Source: Paracoccus sp. MBLB3053
GTDB taxonomy: Bacteria > Pseudomonadota > Alphaproteobacteria > Rhodobacterales > Rhodobacteraceae
Direction: 5' to 3'
DNA length: 64,000 nucleotides
Assembly (NCBI RefSeq): GCF_031822435.1
Contig: NZ_JAVQLW010000005.1
Span: forward strand, 228,501-292,500
Position numbers and translations under genes: made by a program. Below are positions 1-8,618 of this stretch, piece by piece; the stretch's first letter is position 1; each line of letters begins with the position of its first letter. The notes beneath the pieces were generated by a model. The model had not been told where the DNA came from. It was given only the letters and a program-made list of their open reading frames with translations, and did not search any database.

Positions 1-834
1 GCCTGGTTCTGCTATCACCCCTATTACAAGTCACCCGATCTGATCGGTCCTCCGCTGGCACGGGAATTCGGATTGCCCTGGATCAGCGCCGAGGCTTCGT
101 TGTCGGGCCGGCGAGATCGCGGGGTCTGGGCCGAATGCCAGGCCGCCGTGACCGAATCGGTGGACCGTGCTGCGGTGAATTTCGCCATGACGGCACGGGA
201 CCGCGACGGCTTGCGCGCGCGTGTACCTGCGGCCCGTATCTGCGCGCTTCCTCCGTTTCTCGATCTTGATGATTGGCCGCGACGCTCCCTGCCCAAGGGG
301 GGGCGGATCGTCACGGTTGCAATGATGCGCAGGGGCGACAAGATGGAAAGCTACCGCGCGATGGCCGCTGCCCTGCAGATGCTGCCGCCTGCCATCGACT
401 GGAAGCTGGGCATCGCGGGTGACGGGCCCATGCGAAAGGAGGTGGAAGCGCTTTTCCCGCAGGATCGCGTCGAATGGTTTGGGCAGGTTCCGTCGGACAA
501 GCTTCCCGAGTTTCTGGCCGCGGGCAGCGTCTATTTCTGGCCCGGCTGCGGCGAGGCCTACGGCCTTGCCTATCTCGAAGCGCAGGCGATTGGTCTTCCG
601 GTGGTTGCATGGTCGGCCGCCGGCGTGCCCGAGGTCGTGGCTGATGGGGAAACGGGCTTATTGGCGCCCGAGGGGGATATCGCCGCCCTTGCGGACAACC
701 TCGCGCGCTTGCTGGGCGATGACGATTTTCGCGTCAGGATGGGCGCAACGGCGCGGGCAAGGGTTGCCGAGCGGCATGGGATCGCCACCGCGGCTGACAT
801 CCTTGATCGCGAATTCAGGGCGGCCATCGGATGA
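1..834 (+). CDS. Glycosyltransferase family 4, 5'-truncated by window edge
   Basis: The frame is open to base 1, so the true start lies outside the window; 277 codons are visible before TGA at 832-834. The visible part is the C-terminal Rossmann half of a GT-B fold retaining glycosyltransferase. It has the EAYGLAYLE segment (nt 552-578) with the family's E-x7-E nucleotide-sugar motif, then GLPVVAW and a GVPEVV-ADGETGLL stretch typical of GT4. It would transfer a sugar from an NDP- or GDP-sugar to a glycan at the cytoplasmic face. It overlaps the next gene by 4 bases, so the two are probably translated together. Donor and acceptor cannot be read from the sequence. Confidence 0.85.
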   Translation, partial: AWFCYHPYYKSPDLIGPPLAREFGLPWISAEASLSGRRDRGVWAECQAAVTESVDRAAVNFAMTARDRDGLRARVPAARICALPPFLDLDDWPRRSLPKGGRIVTVAMMRRGDKMESYRAMAAALQMLPPAIDWKLGIAGDGPMRKEVEALFPQDRVEWFGQVPSDKLPEFLAAGSVYFWPGCGEAYGLAYLEAQAIGLPVVAWSAAGVPEVVADGETGLLAPEGDIAALADNLARLLGDDDFRVRMGATARARVAERHGIATAADILDREFRAAIG

Positions 835-1577
835 TGCGGGAAAGGGACCTGGCCGAACGCGCTTTGGCTGATCGTGCCGTTGCGGGCGTGCCCGTGCAGT
901 TCTGGTGGCGTGACGACGATGCGGTGTCCCCTGAACCCGCGCTTGATCGGTTGCTGGCGATGGCCAATGCCTTTGACGCGGCTCTGACCTTGGCCGTGAT
1001 CCCCGCGCCCTGGAATTCCCGGGCGTCCGGGCCCGAGCTTGCAGACAGGCTTGCGGATGAGCCCCTGGTCCGTGTGGCCGTGCATGGCTGGTCGCATCGC
1101 AATCATGCGCCCGAAGGACGGAAACGGCAGGAATTCAGCCCCGACAGGGCGAACGAAGAGATGCGGGATGAATTGCGTCGCGGGCTGACGAAGTTGCAGG
1201 AACTGCATGGTGCACGCGCCCTGCCGCTGCTGGTGCCGCCGTGGAACCGCATCGCGCCTGCCCTGTTGAAGCATCTGGCCGAGGACGGCTTTCGGGCGAT
1301 TTCCACTTTCGGGCCTGAAACGGAAGTGCGGGGCCTGCGTGTCGTCAACACCCATCTCGACGTCATCGACTGGCGCGGCGGCAGGGTCGCATGCGACCCC
1401 GAGGCGATGTGGCGCGAAATCAGGTTTCGGGCGGAATCCGGCCGTGCATTTTCGGGCCTATTGACCCACCACCTTGTTCACGGTGAGGATACCTGGTCCT
1501 TCATCGCCGAACTGATCGGCGCGACGAAAGCAAACGGGGCGGTCTGGTTGCCTTTCGACGAAATCAGCGACGCCTGA
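831..1577 (+). CDS. Polysaccharide deacetylase-like protein
   Basis: 248 residues. ATG at 831 overlaps the stop of the upstream GT4 gene (ATGA); a second in-frame ATG follows at 834. The N-terminal WWRDDDAV and later VHGWSHRNH match the metal-binding Asp and His-x3-His region of the NodB/carbohydrate esterase 4 (beta/alpha)7 fold, and PPWNRI resembles its conserved active-site loop. Members remove N- or O-acyl groups from polysaccharides. No signal peptide is visible, so it may act in the cytoplasm on a lipid-linked or nascent glycan. It converges with the minus-strand cyclic-nucleotide-binding gene 15 bases downstream. The fold assignment is firm; the substrate is unknown. Confidence 0.75.
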   Translation: MMRERDLAERALADRAVAGVPVQFWWRDDDAVSPEPALDRLLAMANAFDAALTLAVIPAPWNSRASGPELADRLADEPLVRVAVHGWSHRNHAPEGRKRQEFSPDRANEEMRDELRRGLTKLQELHGARALPLLVPPWNRIAPALLKHLAEDGFRAISTFGPETEVRGLRVVNTHLDVIDWRGGRVACDPEAMWREIRFRAESGRAFSGLLTHHLVHGEDTWSFIAELIGATKANGAVWLPFDEISDA

Positions 1578-1592
1578 GTCGCCGCGCTTGCA

Positions 1593-2045
1593 TTATCTGT
1601 CAGACGACATGGCTTTCTTTGCGACGTCTGCATCACCCAACTGCGCGCCCAGGGACCGAATGACGCCTTCGCTGCTTTTGCAGCAAGACGTCATGAGCTG
1701 CATGAAACAGCTGCTGTTGATGCGCAGGACTTCCACATCGGTCAGCGCCGTGACCGTCGCGCGCCGCGGCGTGTCGTTCAGCATCGATGATTGCCCGATG
1801 ATGGCCACTGCGGCGTCGCTTCCTGTCTTGGTATAATGGCTGTCCTCGACGGATTTGAAAACGTCGACCGAGCCAGAAAGGATGACGTAAGCGCCCGCAC
1901 TCGCTTCACCTTCCCGGAACAGGACCTCCCCCGGGGCGAAGCTTTCCCGATCAGAGGCGAAGCACAGAACCTTCAGCCGACCGGGATCGACCCTCGACAA
2001 GAGGGGAAGTTTCCGCAGAAGTGCAACCTCGTCTTCGAGCAGCAT
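1593..2045 (-). CDS. Stand-alone cyclic-nucleotide-binding domain protein
   Basis: 150 residues, essentially one Crp/cNMP-binding beta-barrel: LFREGEASAGAYVILSGSV (about residues 42-60), then the phosphate-binding cassette IGQSSMLNDTPRRATV. The cassette keeps the Arg that contacts the cyclic phosphate, but the usual Glu after Gly is Gln, so ligand binding may be altered or lost. No helix-turn-helix or kinase domain follows; the last ~25 residues are low-complexity helix, so it is not a Crp-type transcription factor. It is the last gene of the minus-strand unit, 65 bases after the degenerate ABC protein, and may be a sensory or regulatory partner of it (inference from adjacency). Confidence 0.8.
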   Translation of the reverse strand: MLLEDEVALLRKLPLLSRVDPGRLKVLCFASDRESFAPGEVLFREGEASAGAYVILSGSVDVFKSVEDSHYTKTGSDAAVAIIGQSSMLNDTPRRATVTALTDVEVLRINSSCFMQLMTSCCKSSEGVIRSLGAQLGDADVAKKAMSSDR

Positions 2046-2110
2046 ACGCAGCCCCTTTCAGCGCCTTCGCCATCCACGCCCTTCCTCTTCGGGGGACCCG
2101 TAAGAGGGTG

Positions 2111-4867
2111 TCATGTGCTGGCTACCTGAAAATCACCAAGATTCTTGTTCACGTCCCGCTTTCCAGAATCATCGGCCTGGACCAATCGTCCTCTGGAAAA
2201 TTCTGCCTTTCTCACAAAGTGGTGTGCCAGAACCGGATTTGCAAGCACCCAGACAACGCCGGCAGGTTCTGGCTGATGCGCAAGAAATGCAAGGATGTCT
2301 CCGATCATGCGTTCCTGGAACACAGGATCGACACCGGACAGTGGCTCGTTGAAGACGTAGTAGTCGGACTTGCGCAGCAATGTGCGGGCCAGTGCCAGCC
2401 GCTGCCTTTGCAGCAGGTTCAGACGACGACCGCCCGCGCCGATATCATAGGCGAGCCCCAGCCCCATTATCCTGTCGCGCAGTTCCCTGTTCCCGGTCAT
2501 CGCGTCGCGCAGGACCGACTTGACGCATTCCGCGATGCGGTCTTCGGACCTGCCCATGCGGCGATTGACCTTTCCGAACAGGATATTGTCCATGATCGTG
2601 GCCCGCTCCATGTAGACCGTCGGATCATAGGGTTGCAGATTATCGCGCAGGTCGGCGGGCATGTCGTCGTCCAATGTCTTGCGCCCGGCGACCAGCAGGT
2701 CGCGCAATTCGTCATCCAGAAGCCCGAAGCGGTATTTCGGCTCGATATAGGACATGGACAGTCTCACCAGGCGGACCCTGTCTGAATTGCTTGCCCTTTC
2801 CATTCCACCCGTCGCGGTTCGCGCGACGATCTGTTCGAACTCCGGCAATTCCTCGGGGGTCATGTAGGTGAGCCATTGCAGCAGATCCGGATTGTCGGCC
2901 ATGCCGCCGAACAGGTCCAGCGTCACCTGCGCAAAGCTTCGGCCCAGATCAAAAAGGCGCGGCAAGAGGCCGGTCGATATCAGCGCCTCGCGGAAAAAGG
3001 GATGCCGGACGATCGCGACAATCGAGGCCTGCCTTTCGGTGGGAATGCCGAACAGAAGGTTCTCGCCAATCGTCGCCTCGCTGTTGTAGCGATCCGGTTC
3101 AAAGGGCAGGATCGCCGAAACGAGGTCGCGCTCGGCAAGTCGTTCACGCAGTTTGCGGCGCATCTCGAGAATGTCCGGAGCGATCATCGCTGCGAATTCC
3201 GGTGTGACCGTCTGATGGACCGCGAAGGTCATGATGTCGCCATGCAGACCAACGACCTCGAGCACCTCGTAGATCGACCCCATGATGTCGTTATCCGTCA
3301 CGGCGGGTTGGATCGCGTCATAGTCGATCCAGTCGGAATCCTTCTCGAAGATCGGGTTCCCGGCCAGCCGGGCTTCCTTCAGCCGCCACTCGCGATCGAA
3401 ATGACCCTGGGGCAATTCTTCGGCATGTGCCGCGCCGGGGCGACGTTTCAGGGCATAAGTGACGTTTTCCATGACAGTGCCGCCAAGCAGGTGGATGGCG
3501 GGCCCGGTATAGCCGATCGCACGCCCCGTCACGCGTTCGGGCAATTGGGCAAGATCGTGTTGACCCAGCAATATCCTGCCCTGTGACGGTGCGATCAATC
3601 CCGCCATGACGTCGCCCACAAGCGGGGCCCCGCCCGAGGATTCCCCGATCACGGCAAGCGTCTCTCCGCGGTCGACCTGCAGCGAGATATCATCCAGCAG
3701 TGTCGTGCCCAGATCATTGCGCACCGACAGCCGATGCATGGCCAGAGGGCCGATGCTGTCGGGGGGGATCTGGGCGTCGATATCGTGGCGCGCGGGATCG
3801 ACCAGCCCTTCGGCCTCGAACTGCTCGATGACCTGCTCGTATTTCACCTGCATGTCCTGTCGCGCCAGATCCCAGTCGATCAGTTCCTTCAACGGTCCCG
3901 GAAGTTCCTTGTAGGCGTTGATGACGGCGATCAGTTGCCCGACGTCCAGCTTGCCCTGGATCGTGAGATAGCCACCGATCGAGTAGAACAGGAATGGCGT
4001 GAGCTGCGCGATGAAGTTGTTCAGGAACTTCACCAGAAATTTCCACTGGTAGATGTCATAGCGAATCCGAAAGATCCGACCCAGCCGCGAAACGATATCG
4101 GCCCTTTCCCAGTTCGTGGCATCATTGCTGTGAATGGTCTGAATGCCGTCGACGATCTCGGCCACGCGTCCAGCCAGTTCGCGCGCAGTCAATTGGCGCT
4201 CGCGGCCAAGCACGATCAGCCTGCGCCGCATGCGGGGAATGATCGCGACCTGCACCCCGGCCATCGCCGCGGCCAGCACGCCCAGCCAGAAATGCTGGAC
4301 GAAGATGAAGGCCATCGCCGTCAGGGCCTGCCCGCCCAGCATCGCTGGCTGGGTGAAGGCATCTGCCGCGAAGCCGCCAAGCGGCTCGATCTCGTCCTTC
4401 ACCAGGCTTGCCATCTCGCCCGATTTCGCCTGGCGAAAGCGTTGCGGCGGAAATCGCAGGATGCGGTCCACCAGTTCGTAGCGGGTCCGCCGCAGCAGCC
4501 TTTCACCAAGCAGCCCCTTGCGGACATTGACGAAGAATTTGAAAAGGCCGTTGATGATCACAAGCCCAAGAAACGTCAGGCTCAGCGCAAACAGCAGGGG
4601 CACGCGCTCAAGCTCGATACCGTCGAAGAACCGGACCTCCCCGATGAAGGGCAGGTTCAGGGCCAGATCCAGAAAGGGCTGTGTGCTGCCCGCTCCGTCG
4701 AAGCCCATGCCCTGAATTGGCCGGTTGACGATCTGCTTGGGCAGGTCCAGCGCGAGATAATAGGGTATCATCGACACAAGCACGATGCAGACGATCAGGA
4801 TCTGCTCGCGCTTGGTATGCATCCAGATGTAGCGAAAGATATTCGGTTCCATCGAAGACGATCTCAT
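2111..4867 (-). CDS. ABC exporter-like protein with motif-dead, expanded nucleotide-binding domain
   Basis: 918 residues. Residues 1-340 form a type I ABC exporter-like membrane domain with hydrophobic segments near 22-45, 88-112, 175-212 and 285-305. The ATPase-like domain starts near 375, but its motifs are degenerate. The Walker A position reads GESSGGAPL (408-416) with no Lys. The signature is LNLLQ (816-820) in place of LSGGQ. Walker B is YYVFNE with Asn for Asp (N840), although the next Glu is kept. The H-loop His is not evident. About 350 residues separate Walker A and signature sites, and a TI-(E/D)N-LFG-like motif occurs three times (464-471, 598-607, 756-765), suggesting internal duplication. 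A second Met lies at residue 6. It is probably a non-hydrolysing transporter-like protein; its function is unknown. Confidence 0.8.
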   Translation of the reverse strand: MRSSSMEPNIFRYIWMHTKREQILIVCIVLVSMIPYYLALDLPKQIVNRPIQGMGFDGAGSTQPFLDLALNLPFIGEVRFFDGIELERVPLLFALSLTFLGLVIINGLFKFFVNVRKGLLGERLLRRTRYELVDRILRFPPQRFRQAKSGEMASLVKDEIEPLGGFAADAFTQPAMLGGQALTAMAFIFVQHFWLGVLAAAMAGVQVAIIPRMRRRLIVLGRERQLTARELAGRVAEIVDGIQTIHSNDATNWERADIVSRLGRIFRIRYDIYQWKFLVKFLNNFIAQLTPFLFYSIGGYLTIQGKLDVGQLIAVINAYKELPGPLKELIDWDLARQDMQVKYEQVIEQFEAEGLVDPARHDIDAQIPPDSIGPLAMHRLSVRNDLGTTLLDDISLQVDRGETLAVIGESSGGAPLVGDVMAGLIAPSQGRILLGQHDLAQLPERVTGRAIGYTGPAIHLLGGTVMENVTYALKRRPGAAHAEELPQGHFDREWRLKEARLAGNPIFEKDSDWIDYDAIQPAVTDNDIMGSIYEVLEVVGLHGDIMTFAVHQTVTPEFAAMIAPDILEMRRKLRERLAERDLVSAILPFEPDRYNSEATIGENLLFGIPTERQASIVAIVRHPFFREALISTGLLPRLFDLGRSFAQVTLDLFGGMADNPDLLQWLTYMTPEELPEFEQIVARTATGGMERASNSDRVRLVRLSMSYIEPKYRFGLLDDELRDLLVAGRKTLDDDMPADLRDNLQPYDPTVYMERATIMDNILFGKVNRRMGRSEDRIAECVKSVLRDAMTGNRELRDRIMGLGLAYDIGAGGRRLNLLQRQRLALARTLLRKSDYYVFNEPLSGVDPVFQERMIGDILAFLAHQPEPAGVVWVLANPVLAHHFVRKAEFSRGRLVQADDSGKRDVNKNLGDFQVAST

Positions 4868-4920
4868 TGCCGCGCCAATCCCGGCGGACTGTTGCTTGCG
4901 GTTCGAGGAGCACGTCCCCC

Positions 4921-6093
4921 TCAGCCGATGTTCCGGAGTTCTGTCAGATTGTACAAGATGTTGGCAGTCTTGGCCGCGCCGTCAAGGTCCAGACTGTCGG
5001 GCGACGGTCGCGGCGCGGACAATGCTCGGGCGATCGCGGCCGCGAGGCGTTCGCCGCTCAGGTTCTCTTCCGGCAGCAGAACGGCCCTGCCCTTCGCCTG
5101 CAAGAGACATGCGCGGGCCGTCTGCTCAGTCTCGCCGCCCGCGGCGAAGGGCACGAGGATCGAGCGGCATCCGGCTTGCAGAACATCGCAGACGGTGTTG
5201 TATCCGGCCTGCGAAATCGAAAGGCGCGCACTGGCAAGAACCGCGGCGAAATCGCTGCGAAAGGTTTCGATCGTCACCTGACCTGCCGCCATCGCCGCCG
5301 CCTGCTCAACCAGCACGCTGCGCGTCGCAACCTGAAGGTTCGGCCCGCAGATGATGCAATGGCGAAGTTGCGACGGAAGGATCGCGGCAGCCGCCATGGC
5401 CGCGAGGGCCAGTTCTGCCCCGACGGCACCGCCGCCCGCCGAGACGACGATATCGAACCGATCCGCCGAAGGCTCGGGCCGGGCAGGTGCCACAAGCCCG
5501 GTATAGACAACCCGAGAGGCAATTTCCGCGGCCCGCGAAAAGCTGTCCTCGAGACGCGCGAATGCCGGGTCGCCATGCACGAGAACCCTGTCATAGTGAT
5601 GCAGGATGCGTGCGACCGTTTCCGCATCGCGTCCGGGCTTGGTTCTTGCTTGCAGGATATCGCGCAGGGAACAGCACAGGACTGGCCGGGGCCGCGTTGC
5701 TTCGATCACTTCAAGCAAAGGGTCAAGTTCGAACCGCATCTGCCTGCGACCAAAGGGAAAAGCCTCGGTAACGACGACATCCGGGCGGGACTGGCGGAAA
5801 AGCTCCAGCAGTCGATCGCGCCGCGCCTCCAGGAAAGCCGCGTCGACCGGGCGCCCTTCGGCATCGGCCAGTCCCGAAAACCCTTCCCCGGCGGATTGCA
5901 CCGGGGGCAAGGTGACATGACGCAGGCCGGTCGGGGGAAAACCCGTAACGGGGAGCCCCCCGGTCACCAGCGTGACTTCGGCGCCGCGCGCGACGAGCGC
6001 CGAGGCGATGCGGCTTGCGCGGGCCAGATGCCCGATCCCCAGAAGGTGCTGGACGTAGAACAGGATATGTGGTGGGCGCGTGCTCGGGTTCAT
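4921..6093 (-). CDS. GT28/MurG-like glycosyltransferase
   Basis: 390 residues from ATG at 6093, chosen because this ATG overlaps the upstream stop by 4 bases (ATGA); an in-frame ATG 17 codons earlier lies inside the previous gene. The N-terminus YVQHLLGIGHLARA carries the Gly/His-rich loop of the GT-B N-domain, as in MurG and COG4671 proteins. The C-terminal ISQAGYNTVCDVLQAG and PFAAGGETEQ segments match the UDP-sugar binding face of GT28 enzymes. It is the third glycosyltransferase in the minus-strand unit, 53 bases before the degenerate ABC gene. It likely adds a sugar to a lipid-linked or surface glycan; the specificity is unknown. Confidence 0.82.
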   Translation of the reverse strand: MNPSTRPPHILFYVQHLLGIGHLARASRIASALVARGAEVTLVTGGLPVTGFPPTGLRHVTLPPVQSAGEGFSGLADAEGRPVDAAFLEARRDRLLELFRQSRPDVVVTEAFPFGRRQMRFELDPLLEVIEATRPRPVLCCSLRDILQARTKPGRDAETVARILHHYDRVLVHGDPAFARLEDSFSRAAEIASRVVYTGLVAPARPEPSADRFDIVVSAGGGAVGAELALAAMAAAAILPSQLRHCIICGPNLQVATRSVLVEQAAAMAAGQVTIETFRSDFAAVLASARLSISQAGYNTVCDVLQAGCRSILVPFAAGGETEQTARACLLQAKGRAVLLPEENLSGERLAAAIARALSAPRPSPDSLDLDGAAKTANILYNLTELRNIG

Positions 6094-7331
6094 CGCGCCC
6101 TCCAGCTTTCTCGGAAAAGGGCGCTCAACTCGGCAATGCCGCAATTGTGGTCGAACTCATTGCGGACGCGTGCGAGCGCGGAGGCTCCCAGGGTTTCGCG
6201 CAAATGCGGATTGGAAATCAGGCGCTGCAATGTGATGGCCAGTGACTCGTCATCCTCCGGGGGCACCAGTACCCCGGTGTCGCCATCCCGAACGAATTCG
6301 GGGATCCCCGAGAGTTCGGTTCCGATGCAAGCCAATCCCTGGCTCGCGGCCTCGACAATCACATTGGGCAGGCCATCACGATCACCATCGGAAGTCGTCC
6401 GGCTGGCCAGGACGAAGAGATCGGCATCGCGGTAGGCCTGAAGCACCTCGGATTGGGATTGGGCGCCGCGCCATTCGACACGTCCGGATAGGCCAAGGCT
6501 TTCGGCCAGCGCTCGAAGCCGCGCCAGTTCGCCACCGCCGCCGATATGGACCAGACGCCAGTTCAGCGTTGCGGGCAGTCGCGCAAGGGCCTCAAGCAGG
6601 ACATCAAAGCCCTTTTTGGGAACTGCACGGCCGACCGTAAGCAGGCGAACCGGGCCCTCGGCTTGCGCTCCGTCACGGGCAGGACGCGATCCCACAGGCG
6701 CAGGAAAGCGGTCAAGGTCAAGCCCATGATAAGACAGATGGACAGTTGCAGCCGGGGCCAGATCCAAAAGCCTTTTCCGACCCACCGCCGTGCAGGTGAC
6801 CGCCCAGTCGGCGTCTTGCAGTTTTTCGGCCAATTCCCAGTCGGGCGAGGTCCAGATGTCCTTAGCATGGGCAGAGATGGTGAAAGGCAAGGCCAGCAGG
6901 CAAGCCGCGTAGCGGGTGACCGAGGCGGGCGTATGCGCAAAATGCGCATGCAGCCATACCGGGCCGGGCGGCATTTCTGCCACCATCACCATCGCCTGCC
7001 CGAAGCGTCGGATGCGGTTCGTGGTCGGGTCCCTTGCGAGGTCGCGCAGGAACAGCCGGGCAGCGCGCCCGATGCCCGGACGACGCAGGCAGTGCCAGAA
7101 GCTTCGCGTGACGCGCCAGGGTTCCTGATAAAGGTATTCCGGCAGATAGCTGACCGGAGCCTTGATCTCGTCATGGACGGGGTGGCGGCGGGTATCGGTG
7201 GGGTGGCGAAGAGACAGGATCCTGAGGCTGAAGCCCTGCCGCTCAAGTCCGAGGAGTTCTTGCGCAATGAAGGTTTCGGACAGGCGTGGATAGCCCTTGA
7301 GCACAACGACCAACAGGGGATCAGCACTCAT
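6090..7331 (-). CDS. Glycosyltransferase family 4
   Basis: 413 residues. The N-terminus has KGYPRLSETFIAQEL, the 'SETFI' acceptor-domain signature common in GT4 colanic/exopolysaccharide enzymes, followed by LHAHFAHTPA and ISAHAKDIW. The C-terminal domain carries VGRAVPKKGFDVLLEA, DGDRDGLPNVIVEA (the E-x7-E region with its first Glu replaced by Asp) and GVLVPPEDDES. ATG at 7331 overlaps the stop of the upstream COG4671-like gene by 4 bases, and its own stop overlaps the next start, so three glycosyltransferases are translationally coupled. It is predicted cytoplasmic or membrane-peripheral. Confidence 0.88.
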   Translation of the reverse strand: MSADPLLVVVLKGYPRLSETFIAQELLGLERQGFSLRILSLRHPTDTRRHPVHDEIKAPVSYLPEYLYQEPWRVTRSFWHCLRRPGIGRAARLFLRDLARDPTTNRIRRFGQAMVMVAEMPPGPVWLHAHFAHTPASVTRYAACLLALPFTISAHAKDIWTSPDWELAEKLQDADWAVTCTAVGRKRLLDLAPAATVHLSYHGLDLDRFPAPVGSRPARDGAQAEGPVRLLTVGRAVPKKGFDVLLEALARLPATLNWRLVHIGGGGELARLRALAESLGLSGRVEWRGAQSQSEVLQAYRDADLFVLASRTTSDGDRDGLPNVIVEAASQGLACIGTELSGIPEFVRDGDTGVLVPPEDDESLAITLQRLISNPHLRETLGASALARVRNEFDHNCGIAELSALFRESWRAR

Positions 7332-8554
7332 GAGCTATTCTTGACCGCCTGCAGCAATGGATTCGGGGGCGCACGCAGCCACTTGCCGACATCTTGCGCG
7401 ATGCTCTGCTGGCCATTCAGGTTCAGAAACCCTGCTTCGCGCGCTAGACGGGAAAGCGATGGGCGGGGCGCCGTGGGCAGGTCGCGAAGCATCTTTGCCA
7501 TTCGTTCGGGATCGGTCGCCACTTCGCTGGGCATGACGCGGGCAAGTCCCAGTTCTTCGGCCCGCAGGGCGCGTATCGCCTGCTCCATCCTGGGCCGGGT
7601 GCGCGGCACGATCAGCGCGGGGCGGTCGAAGCTGAGGATTTCGCAGAACGTGTTGTATCCGCCCATCCCCACCACGCCGACCGAGCCCGCCACGAGGTCC
7701 TCCAACCGGTTGTCGAATTCGATCACCTCGATCCGCGGCAGATCCGCCGCTGCGGCGATGAACTCGGCGCGTTCCTTGATCGGCAGGTAGGGGCCCAGAA
7801 CCACGAAAGTCGGACAAAGGCGGCGGTCCTGACGATGCGCCGCGAAGACGTTCTGGATAAGCTCGGCGCCATCCCCGCCGCCCCCGGTCGTGACCAGAAG
7901 GTAATCGCCTTGGGGTCGGATCTGCGTCCCCTCGGATTGGATCTGCGAACGCCGCAGAAAGCCCGTATAGCGCATGCGCGAGCGGATTGTTTCCGATACG
8001 GCGAGACCCGAGAGGGGGTCGTGGAAACCCTCCGGCCCATAGACCCAGATCGCGTCATAATAGGCCTCGACCTTGCGCAACAGATCCTTGCGTTCCCATT
8101 CAGGACCCAGAAACTCGGGGGCATCCATGATCTCGCGCAGACCCAGGACGAGGCGTGTGCCACGGGTCTTCAGAAAGGCCAGTGTTTCCTCGATCTCGCC
8201 ATGCAGCCCCATCGGCTCCTTGTCGGTAATGAAGATGTCGGGGCGAAAGGTTTCGGCCGTGTGGCGGATGATCGCGCGACGGATCTCCAGCGTATCTTCA
8301 AGCGAGGTGTGCTGCGCCATAGACTGGTATTCGCCGTTTCTCAGCTTGATCACGCTGGGGATCTTCACGAAATCGACGCGCACGCGATAGTCGAAGGCGC
8401 CAGCGATCGTCGTGCCCGAGATGATCATGACCGACAGGCCATGATATGCATCGACAAGTGCATGGGCAATTTCACGGCAGCGTCGCAGATGACCAAGCCC
8501 GAACGTGTCGTGGCTGTACATCAAAATCCGTGCGTTATCGAGCCGGGGGATCAT
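7328..8554 (-). CDS. COG4671-type predicted glycosyltransferase
   Basis: 408 residues from ATG at 8554. This start has an AGGAG ribosome site 6 bases upstream and begins directly before ILMYSHDTFGLGHLRR, the family's N-terminal signature; the longer open frame upstream looks non-coding. The C-terminal half has VTTGGGGDGAELI and VVGMGGYNTFCEIL, then PRTRPRMEQ, all typical of GT28-related predicted glycosyltransferases. The fold resembles the gene at 4921-6093, so the two may have arisen by duplication. It follows the importer permease by 64 bases and is the first enzyme of the coupled glycosyltransferase trio. Confidence 0.82.
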   Translation of the reverse strand: MIPRLDNARILMYSHDTFGLGHLRRCREIAHALVDAYHGLSVMIISGTTIAGAFDYRVRVDFVKIPSVIKLRNGEYQSMAQHTSLEDTLEIRRAIIRHTAETFRPDIFITDKEPMGLHGEIEETLAFLKTRGTRLVLGLREIMDAPEFLGPEWERKDLLRKVEAYYDAIWVYGPEGFHDPLSGLAVSETIRSRMRYTGFLRRSQIQSEGTQIRPQGDYLLVTTGGGGDGAELIQNVFAAHRQDRRLCPTFVVLGPYLPIKERAEFIAAAADLPRIEVIEFDNRLEDLVAGSVGVVGMGGYNTFCEILSFDRPALIVPRTRPRMEQAIRALRAEELGLARVMPSEVATDPERMAKMLRDLPTAPRPSLSRLAREAGFLNLNGQQSIAQDVGKWLRAPPNPLLQAVKNSS

Positions 8555-8618
8555 CGCTGCTCCTGCGTTGCGGATATGGTATTCTTCATTTCTCTGCTCC
8601 TCGCCAGAGCCACTACGG

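Noticed and set aside
3734..6435. Two long plus-strand frames (515 and 522 codons)
   Set aside because: Antisense to the degenerate ABC and GT28-like genes, both of which have clear family motifs and coupled starts.
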